Shown one piece after another: positions 23,186 to 35,983 of a stretch of DNA of 64,000 nt. Positions within the stretch are counted from its first letter, which is position 1. Each line of letters begins with the position of its first letter. This DNA is from Argopecten irradians (taxonomy: Eukaryota > Mollusca > Bivalvia > Pectinida > Pectinidae). The stretch is taken from contig NC_091145.1 in the NCBI RefSeq assembly GCF_041381155.1, forward strand, positions 40,005,882-40,069,881, written 5' to 3'. The position numbers were made by a program, and so were the translations under genes. Under the pieces are notes generated by a model. That model was given only the letters and a program-made list of their open reading frames with translations. It searched no databases and was not told the DNA's origin.

Positions 23186-26100
23186 ATGCATATTTACGTC
23201 AAAGTTCTGAAAGGAAACGAAATAGAAGTAGCAGTAAGTATTCATACATGAACATTATCATATCAAAATTTACATTCCAAATAAAACAAAACAACAAAAT
23301 TTCGCCGAGAACATGTAGGCCTACCATGGCACAGTACTGAGCCTCTAACAGATTTAACAGTAAGGCTTACTGTACATATTATGTAGCCTATTTCAGTAGT
23401 CAGTAGAGCCTTTAGAAAGTAGGTGAACTTTCTACTCATGACAGCATAAGATTGCACTTTCTGATGTTATTCTATTTAGATCAGTTGTAAGTCTTACTAT
23501 TTCTTACAAATAGAGTTTATTTTTTAAAATAAAATAAAGAATTTTGTGAATCCTATGCTAGCTACTTGTGAATGTAGCACGGGAGTCAGCCGAGACCAGG
23601 GTTTTAACTTAGAACTTCCGAACAATAGCAAGAGTGCTACCTTTTCGCCAGCAGTCGACACAATCCAGAACTGTTAATTAACTCATCATTTGAAACACAA
23701 CCCAGGTTTAAGTATCCCTTTACCTGAAATACTCTGGACACCAGACTTAGACATTATGACATTATAACAGATAGATATCAGTTGGTTTAGGGCCAGAGCG
23801 CACTACTACATGAAAAGATGGAATTGGCCAACACTGTTTGGTATCAGTCATATCCTATTCAGAATGCTAACAAAATATTACCACCAAGAATCTCGCCACT
23901 TACCTTGGTCTTTTCAACAAATAAATAATTTATCTACTCTGTCTCGTAGCCATCCATTTTATCATGCATGCTCTATTGTGTCAACACAGTGGTTTCTTTT
24001 TTGCAACTTTATATATCCCTCTTCATCATCGCCATTTTCTCATAGTATGCAAATCACTTCTAATCTTAACAGATTGCTATATTTGGGTAGATAAATTATT
24101 CATTTGTATTGGTATTGGTCACAGCACTAAATAGAAGAGCGGCAAAAATGCACAGCCAATTGATCTACCTGATGGCTCCATCGCTGGCGATCAACCTGAT
24201 CCACATCTTTAAATACAATACCTACAAATTACAGAATAATTTATTTATGTTCTGCTTCAAAAAATCATGCAAGACATAACTTTTGATTACCATCTAAGAG
24301 CTGAGTTAGCTAGCATTATGTCAGCAGTAGTACATCACCAAGTTGAGTTTTATATATATGCCGGGGAGGGGGTTGCAGGAGCATATATATAGCGAGAGGA
24401 AACGTAAGCAGTGGATTTAGCTATAGACTCTTCCTGACAGACATATGCCTATTCGTGGATGACTTTATAGTAAGATAAAATCTTAACCATTGTGAGGTGC
24501 TATTGAAATTTTTTCTATTAAATTTACCTGATTTGACAATCTTTATTTAGCATTCAAAGTTAATTACTGGAAACCTATTCTGTCTTTTAGTGTTACAGGG
24601 TTATCTTCATTATATTGTGATGTCATTATTTGTGAGTAAAAGTTACGATGTTTTCTCTTTAAAAAACAAAATGTTAATTAATACACTCATAAAAACATGT
24701 TTGTCATATATATTAACAATCTCTATACCTACCAGCAAGGGCAGATAAGTTGCATATTACAAACTCTTTATATTATGCAAATATATAATAATCTATTCAT
24801 ATAATAACATATACCGTGATATGGACTCAGATAAATAATGTGACAACAGTTTGACAATTTTGGTTTGATGAAGAGAATATTATCTTACTTACAATCTTCT
24901 GCTTATTGCAGGTATCTCCAAGCCATACCATAGAAGATGTCAAAGGGATATTGGAAATGCAGTTTTGTATGCCAGCTGCTCAACAGAAACTTGTTTACAA
25001 AGGGAAAACACTTATAGGTAATACTAGATATCTTGTTTATACCTCTAGGTAGGTAATAGAATATGGGTTCTTGTTTCTTTAGTTTCTTTTAAAATTAAGT
25101 AATTGTTTCTTATAGATAATACAAGGTCTCTAGTTGACTTGTTACTTTTAGGTACTACAACACCTTTGTTTCTTATTGGTAAATAAAAGATTTTTATTTT
25201 TATTTTACATAGATAATAAAAGATATAGTTCTGATATATAATATAGTCTTATCTGGTAAGATCTGAGACATTGTCTATTAATTATATATCAATGATTGAA
25301 ATTTTAACTAATCTCAGCTTAATTTCTGATATCATAACATTTAATTCAATGAAAATTTTGGAATAGCAAAGAAGTGTGCTTAGATAAATCACAGGTTTTC
25401 GTTTCAAATTAAGTATGTATATATTATATTAGAAATAAAAACCTCTGAATAAATAGAATAGCTCTTACTTTTAAATCATTAAAATGACAACCTATTATTA
25501 TTTCAGATGGAAAGAGACTGTCAGACTACCACATATCTGATGGAGATAAGTTGTTTTTATTCCAAAAGAAGGGTGATATGTCTGGGGCGAGTACCCCCAT
25601 AACACCGGGCCAGGTAGTCAGCCCACTCAATGTAACAGGGTCCACAACTGTTCTATGGGACAAACTTTATACCTTCTTACAGAGACATTTTACTAAGATA
25701 GACGCACAGAAAGTCTTAGAAGAATTTCAAAAGGTAAGTTAAATAATTCATCGAAAAGGTTGCTAGGCAGTTCAAGCATCAATCTTATTAAAAATAATTT
25801 TGACAGATTCTTGGAATATTAATCTGTACTGTACCAAAATGTTTAAAACCTTTCTCTGGATTCCATTTTTTAGCTCACATGGTGTGTCGTCCTTTCATCG
25901 GTCCGTCAACATTTCCTTTAAAACGCTACTAGTCATAGGGTTCTACATAGATTGTAACCAAATTTAGCCAGCAACATCCTTTGGGGAAGGGGAATAGAGT
26001 TTGTATAAATTTTAGCTCTGACCCCCTGGGGGCAGGAGGGGCGGGGCCTGATAGGGGAAATAGAGGTAAATATTAAAATTCCTTTAGAAAAGAAATAATG

Positions 26101-26631
26101 AACCTGTATTCAGAACATGACTTAGCATTACAAACCAGGTGAGCGATACAGGCCCTCTGGGCCTCTTGTTTTATATTTAAACTGAACATTTGAATGATAC
26201 TTCCTTGAAACAACCCCCTCCCCAACATTTCTCATTGATACAAATTACCTGCCTTAATAACCACCTGTGTATCAAGACCACCTGTTATTAAAACAACTTT
26301 ATGTGGACCTCAAATTGCCAATTTCAACATAATTTGATCTGGTATGAAAGCTTCATTTTCATTGTACACATTTGTATTTTCAAGAACGCTTTCCTCCCTT
26401 GTTTTTGATACTTCTGAACTGTAGGTTTAGTCATGTTCAGCACCAGAATTTGTACATACTACAATAAATAATACATGTACCCTACAGTACTATTGTGGTT
26501 TGTTTGCTGTCTTTCAGGATTTTTATGCCCAGCTGAAATGTTTAAGCCTAGATGATATAGAGAGACTTGCTGCCAACAAACTTCGAGTGAATGCTAACGG
26601 CAATTTGAATGGACATGAACAAATGACATGA
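23186..26631 (+). CDS. UBL4A: ubiquitin-like protein 4A (Get5/Mdy2 homologue)
   Basis: Four exons in phase: 23186-23233, 24912-25017, 25507-25733, 26518-26631; 164 codons (human protein 157). Residues ~1-72 are a ubiquitin-like fold: MHIYVKVLKGNEIEVAV, then PSHTIEDVKGILE, QQKLVYKGKTL, DGKRLSDYHISDGDKL. Residues ~97-150 match the C-terminal Tugs domain: LWDKLYTFLQRHFTKIDAQK and CLSLDDIERLA. In the known animal pathway UBL4A sits with BAG6 and GET4; its ubiquitin-like part recruits SGTA and its C-terminus binds BAG6, passing tail-anchored proteins to GET3 for insertion in the ER. All introns are GT-AG. The frame stays open upstream, but homology begins at this ATG. Intron 3 carries a repeat element (25872-26171). 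Intact as seen. Confidence 0.93.
23560..23690 (-). repeat. degenerate tRNA-like SINE remnant in UBL4A intron 1
   Basis: On the minus strand GGTAGCACTCTTGCTATTG is followed by AGTTCTAAGTTAAAACCC, a weak A-box/B-box-like order with GTTAAAACCC in the T-arm position. Pairing is poor. It is more likely SINE debris than a tRNA gene. Confidence 0.3.
25872..26171 (+). mobile_element. interspersed element ending GGCCCTCTGGGCCTCTTG, in UBL4A intron 3
   Basis: Starts TTAGCTCACATGG and ends CAGGCCCTCTGGGCCTCTTG. It matches 47453-47788 in reverse orientation (shared blocks: TTTAAAACG, ATAGGGTTCTACATAG-like, CCAAATTTAGCCA, GACCCCCTGG, CCTGATAGGGGAA, GGTGAGCGATACAGGCCC). Both ends have GC-rich mini-hairpins. 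No coding potential; a non-autonomous DNA element or SINE is possible. Confidence 0.7.
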
Positions 26632-28389
26632 TATTCATTCACATTTTATCTTTATAATTCTTTGAATTTGAATTTTTTATCATAAATTATGTCATCTGGA
26701 ATAGTTCAAGATGAATTCTATACACAGTAAAGATTGATGTTGAAACTGTCCAGTGAGTTTATTTTACCGGTACACCTTTCTCATTTTAATACAAATGCGC
26801 TAATTAAAGACTACAACAATTGGAGTGAAACCTGTTACTTTGTGATAAACCATGATATTGTGTGTTATAAATAGAGTAGTGATTTAATATTTTGTATAGA
26901 AATTGTAATTGGTTCTAATCTGATGGATACAACAATGTTTCTTATCCATCAGAGATACCAAGTCTGTAACCATTTTGGCCCCGGCACATTAGAAATACTG
27001 CTGCATCTTTTTCTGATTGATTAGACGTATCATTATATATATCTTTAATGTATTTCAAATAACATTTGTTTCACGATTACAATGTATTGTTATTTCAAGT
27101 AAACATCTTGTACGAGGTATTCTGAAATTATCCACATGAGAGGGACGTGAGGCATTAGTATAAAAATGATGGGTAGTAGGGTATTTCCCCATTGTTCTAT
27201 CATTTCTTTAAAAGTATTCTGATATTTTCATGGGTGATGGGGTCTCAAAAAATTGCCTTCCATCCCTCCCATGTGGATAATTTCAGAATGGCCCTAAACA
27301 TCCTGTATTTGTGTCTAACAGTTGTAAAATGTTTGAGTGACAATTACCATAATTGGGAATGCTGTGATTTATATATATACTGTAGTGTAAAACAGTGCAT
27401 TACAGTTCCAACCAGAATTTGTAGATTTGTGAAAAGGCAAAGAACATACAAAAATGTATCACACTTTGGTGGCAATATATTATAGGTAATGTTTTACTAG
27501 TATATCAATGTTTAAAGACCAACTGATCTGTATTGATTTTATTGGGCAAGACTTATAATAAATTGATAGTTATGTCCATTTCACCTAATATTAACTACAT
27601 TTTATATAATTTTGTTATGGTGTGTATTTAAAATACTATTATATAAGGATAGACAAATTTCACATTGTTATGAAAATGAATTTTTCTATATAAAAAAACA
27701 TTGTATTTCACAAGATATTTGTAAATGTTGTGTATTTGAATTCCTGAAGTATTCAAGTTTTAATTTAAATAATAAAATCCTTGAGATATATTAACCTAGT
27801 GCATTGTATTTTATGCATATTTCACCTGGAGACTGTGATCTACCAAGACACTACTGGATTACAGCAACTCTTAGTTCTCCATCATCACCTTTCATCTGTG
27901 ATCCGTCAAACTTCTGTAAACAGTTCTTGTTACTGCTGTTTCTCAGTATCAAATAGAAATGTCGATATGTGCTGGACAAAACATTATTGACATGTTTTCC
28001 ACATGCTTAGTCTCGAGGTGATTGAAAAGTATTTGGAGCTTTCGGCATATTTGACCCGTGTGTCAAGGTCATTCATTTCAACAAACTTTTTCGTCCTTCA
28101 TCCAGACCATCGTCGGTTACCCATGTAATCAGCCAACACTAGGTTGCGGTCTAATAAAGCGTAGCAGACTTTAGACACTGGGTTTTCAAGCGTGCCCAAT
28201 ATCGGTAATTTTATCTTTATCATTGATAAGAAATTGTTGAAAGGTAAGGATATATGACTGTTCTGACCATGAATGAAGATCTGGGTAATTTATTAGAAAT
28301 ATCTTTATATATATAGGTTTTATCATTATACCTACTCCCCTGATCTTATTCTTATTTCCAGCAATAGTGCACAGTATTTATTACTTCAA
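26632..28389 (+). other. UBL4A 3' UTR and downstream region
   Basis: No further exon. Candidate poly(A) signals AATAAA are at 27557-27562 and 27771-27776; which is used cannot be told. A short inverted-repeat element lies at 27120-27288. The rest shows no gene on either strand. Confidence 0.4.
27120..27288. mobile_element. 169-bp MITE-like element with 26-bp terminal inverted repeats
   Basis: The left end TTCTGAAATTATCCACATG and the right end CATGTGGATAATTTCAGAA are inverted copies, extended inward by AGAGGGA / TCCCTCC. The core has no coding capacity. Only one copy was found in the window, so mobility is inferred from structure. Confidence 0.6.
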
Positions 28390-28535
28390 TATAATATGAC
28401 CAGGTTGGGTGTGCTTGTCTTTGGCAGCATGCTTCAGTGATATAGTTCCACATCAATGGAGACACAACACCAATATCCTTATTCCTTAAATCATCCTGGT
28501 TGTTAATAAGATGTTGATCTAATGAACCAAACCAA
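28390..28535 (+). repeat. family A repeat, partial copy 3
   Basis: Shares TATGACCAGGTTGGGTGTG, GGCAGCATGCTTCAGTGATA and GTTAATAAGATGTTGATCTAA with the same-order blocks of 8760-8960. Degenerate and 5'-truncated. Confidence 0.5.
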
Positions 28536-28616
28536 TACCTCATACAAAACAACACAACATTCTCTACAAACAAAATTTTATTTTATTTGATGGAATAAGT
28601 GTGTTACAATCTCCCG

Positions 28617-29455
28617 CACCAACATTAGTTAACAGTAATGTGTATTACACCGACATTAGTTAACATTAATGTGTATTACACCGACATTAGTTAACATTTG
28701 TGTGTATTACACTGACATTAGTTAACATTAATGTGTATTACACAGACATTAGTTAACATTAGTGTGTATTACACAGATATTAGTTAACATAAATGTGTAT
28801 TACACTGACATTAGTTAACATTAATGTGTATTACACTGACATTATTTAACATTAATGTGTATTACACCGACATTAGTTAACATTAATGTGTATTACACAG
28901 ACATTAGTTAACATTAATGTGTATTACACTGACATTAGTTAACATTAATGTGTATTACACAGACATTAGTTAACATTAATGTGTATTACACCGACATTAG
29001 TTAACATTAATGTGTATTACACAGACATTAGTTAACATTAATGTGTATTACACCTTCATAAGTTAACATTAATGTGTATTACACTGACGTAAGTTAACAT
29101 TAATGTGTATTACACCGACATTAGTTAACATTAATGTGTATTACACCGACATTAGTTAACATTAATGTGTATTACACCGACATTAGTTAACATTAATGTG
29201 TATTACACAGGTATTAGTTAACATTAATGTGTATTACACCTTCATAAGTTAACATTAATGTGTATTACACAGACATAAGTTAACATTAATGTATATTACA
29301 CCTTCATAAGTTAACATTAATGTGTATTACACTGACATTAGTTAACATTAATGTGTATTACACAGACATTAGTTAACATTAATGTGTATTACACAGACAT
29401 TATTAACATTAATGTGTATTACACAGACATTAGTCAACATTAATGTGTATTACAC
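28617..29455. repeat. 31-bp minisatellite, about 27 copies
   Basis: Unit TTAGTTAACATTAATGTG followed by TATTACACCGACA; the period measured from coordinates is exactly 31 bp. Variants change the CCGAC block (CAGAC, CTGAC, CTTCATAAG) while TTAACATTAATGTGTATTACAC is nearly fixed. It runs directly into the 45-bp array. Confidence 0.95.
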
Positions 29456-30042
29456 GGGATGACACATGTTATATAAACCTCAATAACAATGGGATGACAC
29501 GTGTGTTATCATGTTATATAATCCTCAATAACAATGGGATGACACATGTGTTATCGTGTTATATAATCCTCAATAACAATGGGATGACAGATGTGTTATC
29601 GTGTTATATAATCCTCAATAACAATGGGATGACACATGTGTTATCGTGTTATATAATCTTCAATAACAATGGGATGACACGTGTGTTATCATGTTATATA
29701 ATCCTCAATAACAATGGGATGCTACATGTGTTATCGTGTTATATAATCCTCAATAACAATGGGATGACATGTGTGTTATCGTATTATATAATCCTCAATA
29801 ACAATGGGATGACACATGTGTTATCGTGTTATATAATCCTCAATAACAATGGGATGACACATGTGTTATCGTGTTATATAATCCTCAATAACAATGGGAT
29901 GACACGTGTGTTATCATGTTATATAATCCTCAATAACAATGGGATGATACATGTGTTATCGTGTTATATAATCCTCAATAACAATGGGATGACACATGTG
30001 TTATCGTGTTATATAATCCTCAATAACAATGGGATGACACAT
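29452..30042. repeat. 45-bp minisatellite, about 13 copies
   Basis: Unit GGGATGACACATGTGTTATC plus GTGTTATATAATCCTCAATAACAAT in two parts; 45 bp is 15 codons, so a spurious 221-codon frame runs through it. Variants include a CATGTG/CGTGTG change and single substitutions. The first unit is truncated where the array meets the 31-bp array. Confidence 0.95.
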
Positions 30043-31496
30043 TTTTATACAAGTACATGTCTAATGAGTATTGAGAATAACAATAGATTTATAAAGAAGT
30101 TATATTGACAGTTGTAGTGGCATATCATACCACGAAGCACTGGGGAAATGTTAAATACTCAAATAATGAGGTTTAATGTAAGTCTAAATACTGACTGAAA
30201 TGATTTCATACAAGATCACCTGAAAATGTTCAATATAAAACAGAATGCAGTAAGGATGAGGCACCCACATGTATACATATTTAGTACTGTTTTATTTGTT
30301 TACAAGGAAGAAATGGGTATGTAAATTGACGGGTATCAATATTTCCCCATTTTTTAAAATTCACTAAGAAACAATCACCTAAATTTTAAATTTTCAAGTA
30401 AAAATAAAGTACATTGGTGTAATACAAAAGTACATTGGTGTAATACAAAAGTACATTGGTGTAATCTTTTGCCTCACATTAATTATAATACAGAAAGCTT
30501 TAGCAAACCACTGCCTGGTATGTACTGAAAACCACTTTATTCTCTCAATACTTTGGGTCATTGTTATTTTCGACATACACTTACAACCGAATGCTCTTAA
30601 CGACAATTGTGCATTAATATGTACAGCTGTACACATTTTACATTATAGTTATTCTGGAAAAATTTAAATTGGCGTCTGAGCTAGCTCCCAAAATTTGTAT
30701 CTTATGAAAATAAGTTGGTTTAGAGTAATCTGCAGTATATTTAGGTAACAATAGATCCATGATATAATGTAACAGCAACAGACAGTGAATGTACATAAAA
30801 CAGTAATGTATACAAGATTTAACAATTATTGCATTATAATACAATAGCCAAAAAAATCTGAAGTCTTTGATTCTCTCAGACGTTAAACTTTTACATTCTC
30901 ACAATCCATTCAGGTCACACACAACAAACTTAACATGAAATATAATCCTCCATTAAATGCTGATTTCATGCATTCCTTACTTAATTATCTAAATGCTACC
31001 TTATTTTTCTATAAGATCAATGGGTCATTTGTGTGATGTTTCATGAAAACTTGATGATTCAATCAATTAAATTGATATGTTGCTAAAGGATAAAGAGATG
31101 GTGTTAAATACATTTTCATATTTTTATTCTATAGAGAATGAAAAATGTGGACTGATGTGTTCCAGGAGAAACTAACAACAATAAGATCCTAATGAAATGA
31201 TTAGATATGACAGAAGTCGATGTTTAAATGTTTTTCTCTACATCTCTTCCTTGTGTATATTCTGACCAAAACTCACCGAGATCCAGGATGAAAACAGATA
31301 TAACAGAAGAAGCTGAGGTACGACGATGAGCTGATATTTCTGATGGCACACATAGACTACTTCAATAAGCTGCCAGTCATCACATAGTTCTAAGCTTTGG
31401 TTTACACTCTACCACAAGTTATCAATGTTTTACAAATTCTTTTACATGACAACACAAGCAACCTCATTTATTGCAGGCAATCTAAATAAGTATTCA
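30043..31496. other. no gene seen
   Basis: AT-rich, with a three-fold 21-bp direct repeat at 30408-30465 (unit GTACATTGGTGTAATACAAA). It may be part of the far 3' side of the converging genes; no exon is recognised. Confidence 0.4.
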
Positions 31497-32070
31497 TTAA
31501 AGAGACAATTCAGTCTAAGAGAACATTAAAATTTGTACATATATAGGAAAAAACCACGTCTAATGGAAATTAGACCAGTCGGTTTTACTGCAATACGCCT
31601 GAAAAGCGCATGGTTGTGACATGTGCGTAGATGTTCAAACTCACTCGCTGTCCGCCATAACATATTGTGGTCGAACTTCTTGTAAGCCGAACCCTGTCCC
31701 TTGCTCGTAGAGTAATGCAACCTTTGTCTGGAACTGCTCAAATCGCTCTGACAGTAGTGTGTTAACCTTATTAGGTGAATTGTCTTGCCTAAAAATCATT
31801 TTATCACCTTCTCAGTGGTTATGTAGTTTATTTGTTTAACGTGCGTGACTTTGACTCGGGTATGGGTACATCGTCCATATTGTACCTGCTTAATCGTATT
31901 GATCAACAATTTGATATTTCAACGATATTAATTAAAATACTAAACAATGACGTGGAATTTGTCAATATTTTATGTTATATGTTTCATTAGAAATGTAGAA
32001 CAATACATTTATGCCATATTTTGCTTCTTGGATATGTAAAAGAATTAGCCTGAGTGAATTGTCCCTTTAA
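31497..32070. mobile_element. TTAA-flanked inverted-repeat element (TTAAAGGGACAATTCA family), copy 1
   Basis: 574 bp. The left end is TTAAAGAGACAATTCAGT and the right end is TGAATTGTCCCTTTAA. A second TGAATTGTCTT-like motif at about 31775 suggests an internal end or composite structure. The right half (31760-32070) recurs in reverse at 63680-64000. No transposase is encoded; a TTAA target suggests piggyBac-type mobilisation (inference). Confidence 0.8.
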
Positions 32071-32634
32071 CTCTGCCACACACAAATATAGTATGTCAAA
32101 AAGGAATTTCAGCTAAAGTGCTTCCAAAATAATTCAAGCAAAGCACACAGATCAAATATATGTCAGAGACGGAGAGAGTTTAACTGAGGTAAGTCTGTGA
32201 TACCACTGTGTGTATGCTCAGTCCTCTCACTCATACATAACATGGATAACACATAAAGACACATGAGTATAATGAGTAACTGTCTGTAATAATATCATAT
32301 AACACTGCTCCATATATAAAAGGAAAATGTGTGTGGAGGTGGCACATCTTCACTACTGTCCAACAAGTGCACACTTGTCCCAAGATTGGACCAATATTGG
32401 TCACATGTGGCCTAATAAGTGACACATGTCACTATTTATAGTACATTTGGCATACACAGTCACATGTACTCATAAGGACACAGTTGTCACTGTACAGCTG
32501 CTATTATAGAGTACATTTGTCATCATAATACCATAAAATACATCACTAAAACATTAGTTTGTAAATGATCACATGTGCTTACTGTCATAACATGTATGTT
32601 CACTGAACAGCTGATTCATTCACACATGTCACCT

Positions 32635-33995
32635 TCATCATCATTAATGCAAACACATCACCATGAGGGCATACACACCAACATGAGGGCAAGTATGTCA
32701 CCATGAGGGCAAGCATGTCACTATGAGGGCAAACACATCAACATAAAGGCAAGTATGTCACAATGAGGGCAAACATGTCACTATAAGGTCATATGCCACC
32801 ATGAGGCCATTTGTCACCATGATGGTAAGTATGTTACCATGAGGGCATACATGTCATCATGAGGGCATGTGTTACCATAAGGGCAAGCATGTCACCATGA
32901 GGGCAAACATGTCACCATGTTGGTAAACATGTCATCATGAGGACAAACATGTCACCTTGAGGGCAAACATGTCACAATAGGGGCAAACATGTCACCATGA
33001 TGGCAAACATTTCACCATGAGGGCAAAACATATCACCATGATGGCAAACATGTCACCATAATGGCAAACATGTCACCATGAGGGCAAACATTTCACCATG
33101 AGGGCAAAACATATCACCATGAGTGCAAAACATATCACCATAATGGCAAACATGTCACCATAGGGGCAAACATGTTACCGTGAGGGCAAAACATATCACC
33201 ATGAGGGCAAACATGTCACCATAATGGCAAACATGTCATCATAGGGGCAAATATGTCACCATGAGGGCAAACATGTCACCATGTTGGTAAACATGTCATC
33301 ATGAGGGCAAACATGTAAACTTAAGGGCAAACATGTCATCATGAGGGCAAACATGTTACCATGATGGCATGTGTTACCATGAGGGCAGGCATGTCACCAT
33401 CGTGGTTAACATGTCAACATTTGAGCAAACATCCCACCACGAGGTTGTGTATGTCACCATGAGGGTACATGTTATAATGGAGACAAAGATATCGTCATGA
33501 GGGCAAAACATATCACCATGAGGGCAAACATGTCACTATGGTGGCAAACATATCACCATGAGGGCAAAACATATCACCATGAGGGCAAACATGTCACCAT
33601 AATGGCAAACATGTCACCATGAGGGCAAAACATATCACCATGAGGGCAAAACATATCACCATGAGGGCAAACATGTCACCATAATGGCAAACATGTCACC
33701 ATAGGGGCAAACATGTCACCGTGAGGGCAAAACATATCACCATGAGGGCAAACATGTCACCATAATGGCAAACATGTCATCATATGGGCAAACATGTCAT
33801 CATGAGGGCAAACATGTCACCATGTTGGTAAACATGTCATCATGAGGGCTAACATGTTACCATGATGGCATGTGTTACCATGTGGGCAGGCATGTCACCA
33901 TCGTGGTTAACATGTCAACATGTGAGCAAACACCCCACCATGAGGTTGTGTATGTCACCATGAGGGTACATATTATAATGGAGACAAAGATATCG
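32635..33995. repeat. ~20-bp minisatellite, over 60 units, with higher-order copies
   Basis: Basic unit CACCATGAGGGCAAACATGT with 19-22 bp spacing and many variants (AGGGC, TGGCA, TTGGT). Longer blocks are repeated within the array: the section near 33180-33470 closely resembles 33720-34000, including the unusual CGTGGTTAACATGTCAACAT and GGAGACAAAGATATCGTCAT stretches. This shows a segmental duplication inside the array. Confidence 0.9.
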
Positions 33996-34945
33996 TCATG
34001 AGGACAAATCTGTTGCCATGATGATACACCTAGAGCATACCCAGGGTATGCCTTTATAAGATCACATTCACAGGTAGTCTGGTGAAAAGATTGATGAAAG
34101 ACAAGGTATGTAAAATGTCCCCAACACATTCCATACAAACATTTATATATAATCAGATGTAAACAATACAAAATAGAAATATGTTCACAACATGTAAGGC
34201 AGTGACTCTTCTATGAAATTTTATCAAATGTTTTATCTTTAATCTAAATACATTTCAAACAATATTGTAAACTCCATACATTTGTATTTTCCCATTTTTT
34301 TGATGACAGGGTAAACTATTTTTATGTGATACTTCTGGTACTTTGTAGAATTGTGTATTCCAGGATAAACGTCTTTCCAAGGTTGGGATTAGACACAACA
34401 GAACAATTTAACAGATCGGACACAAGCCAATATTATGATACATTGTGATTAATGAAATTTTTCATCCAAATAGGAAAACTGAAAGTTAAGCATAAAGGAA
34501 GCGCTATAAGTACAATGTATTATTACTACATGAAAAATAAGTACACTGTTTGTTTCAAATCTTCACAGACATTGAATTAAAATTGCAATGTTCTTTGGAG
34601 TTTTTTCATACTTCAAGACACACCCTATTTTTGCCCTTTTCAAAACAAAAACTGCAATATATTGTATACAATGTATAAGACACAATCTGTTTTTGCCTTT
34701 TTCAAAACAAGAACTGCAATACATATCAAAGCCAGTATAAATAATATGATTAGTTGCATGTTCACTTCTTGTATAAAAAACAGAACTTAACTGTTGTGTA
34801 AACATACTGAACATAATTCATACACATAAACAGTGAATTACAAAAACATTTTCATTCCTCAGAAATATTTTTGTGATTTATGCAAGTCATTGACATACAA
34901 ATTTGACTTGAGAAAGAATCATAGGTACATTATTATGTAATTTTA
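33996..34945. other. no gene seen
   Basis: AT-rich. Two similar ~60-bp stretches near 34610-34720 (CAAGACACACCCTATTTTTG... and TAAGACACAATCTGTTTTTG...) form an old tandem duplication. No exon. Confidence 0.4.
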
Positions 34946-35150
34946 TACCCATACAAGTAAATATACAATACCCATACAAGTAAATATACAATACCCATAC
35001 AAGTAAATATACAATACCCATACAAGTAAATATACAATACCCATACAAGTAAATACATGTATATCATACCAATACAAGTAATTATACAATACCCATACAA
35101 GTAATTATACAATACCCATACAAGTAATTATACAATACCCATACAAGTAA
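34946..35150. repeat. 23-bp minisatellite, about 9 copies
   Basis: Unit CCCATACAAGTAAATATACAATA (as CCCATACAAGTAAATATAC plus AATA). The last three copies carry AATTATAC instead of AAATATAC, so the array has two sub-blocks. Confidence 0.9.
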
Positions 35151-35619
35151 ATTTATATCAATATGTTAAACTTATTTTCAGTACAGAAAATGCTCTACAT
35201 CTATGATTGATAATGACAAACATGGCACATTTTTGGGTGGCAGCGAAAAATGCATAGATACATGGCTATATCCCAACAACATAAAGATTCCAATTTCACA
35301 GGATGTGGGTTTTGATATACCGCATAAATGGTCATTTTTACGGGATGAAAATTTTGCAATTTTGCAGGACATTATCAAGCTAGTGAAAATTTAATCAGCT
35401 AAAAAACAAGTACGTGGTAATGGGTAATGTTTTACCTGTATCAACCACAGACTCAATAACTCCGTCGTAGCTTTTGGCAAAATAATGGTTGGAGGAATGT
35501 TAGCTCAATCAAAATAAGACATTAAACAAATAAATGACAGAAGTACAGAGATATAATGTAAGGAAAACATGTAAAGTAATTAAAAAATTCAAATAAGAAA
35601 CATAAAATACAAAGTATCA
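35151..35619. other. no gene seen
   Basis: Short overlapping open frames on both strands (60-66 codons) only; no motif. Confidence 0.4.
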
Positions 35620-35983
35620 TTAAAGATGCTCCATCGCTGACAAATGGTATTTTTTCACTATCAAAAACAGAAGCAGACGATTTAGTATTTTTCTTCAGTT
35701 TCAATAGTTATTTACTTTATGCCATTACCATCATTGAAAAGTTTAAGCTTCTAATTTTACTTCATATTAAAAAGATGAAAAATAATTCATTGCATCCTGA
35801 AAAAATTCCGTGGCACTATATCTTATATGGAATGAAGTAATGATTGCGCATGCACCAAAGGCAAAATAAATTATTTTATGTTATTTTTTGTGTTAATTAG
35901 GCATATATATACACGATTAAACACCAATTATTGGTCAAATGATGAATATCATTTATGCTCTGTCGGCGATGGAGCATCTTTAA
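35620..35983 (+). mobile_element. MITE, AGATGCTCCACCGC family, copy 3
   Basis: 364 bp, TTAA on both sides, ends AAGATGCTCCATCGCTGACA and CTGTCGGCGATGGAGCATCTT. This intact copy shows what the LINE-split copy looked like before insertion. Confidence 0.88.

Noticed and set aside
23263-23457. Short minus-strand ORF right after UBL4A exon 1
   Set aside because: It lies in the intron, with no motif and no supporting splice sites.
28617-30042. CRISPR-like regular spacing of repeats
   Set aside because: Units are contiguous with no unique spacers, in a spliced eukaryotic genome; these are minisatellites.
29443-30108. 221-codon ORF made of 15-residue repeats (NNNGMTHVLSCYIIL)
   Set aside because: It is a 45-bp minisatellite whose unit length is a multiple of three; variation is not codon-biased and there is no start context or domain.
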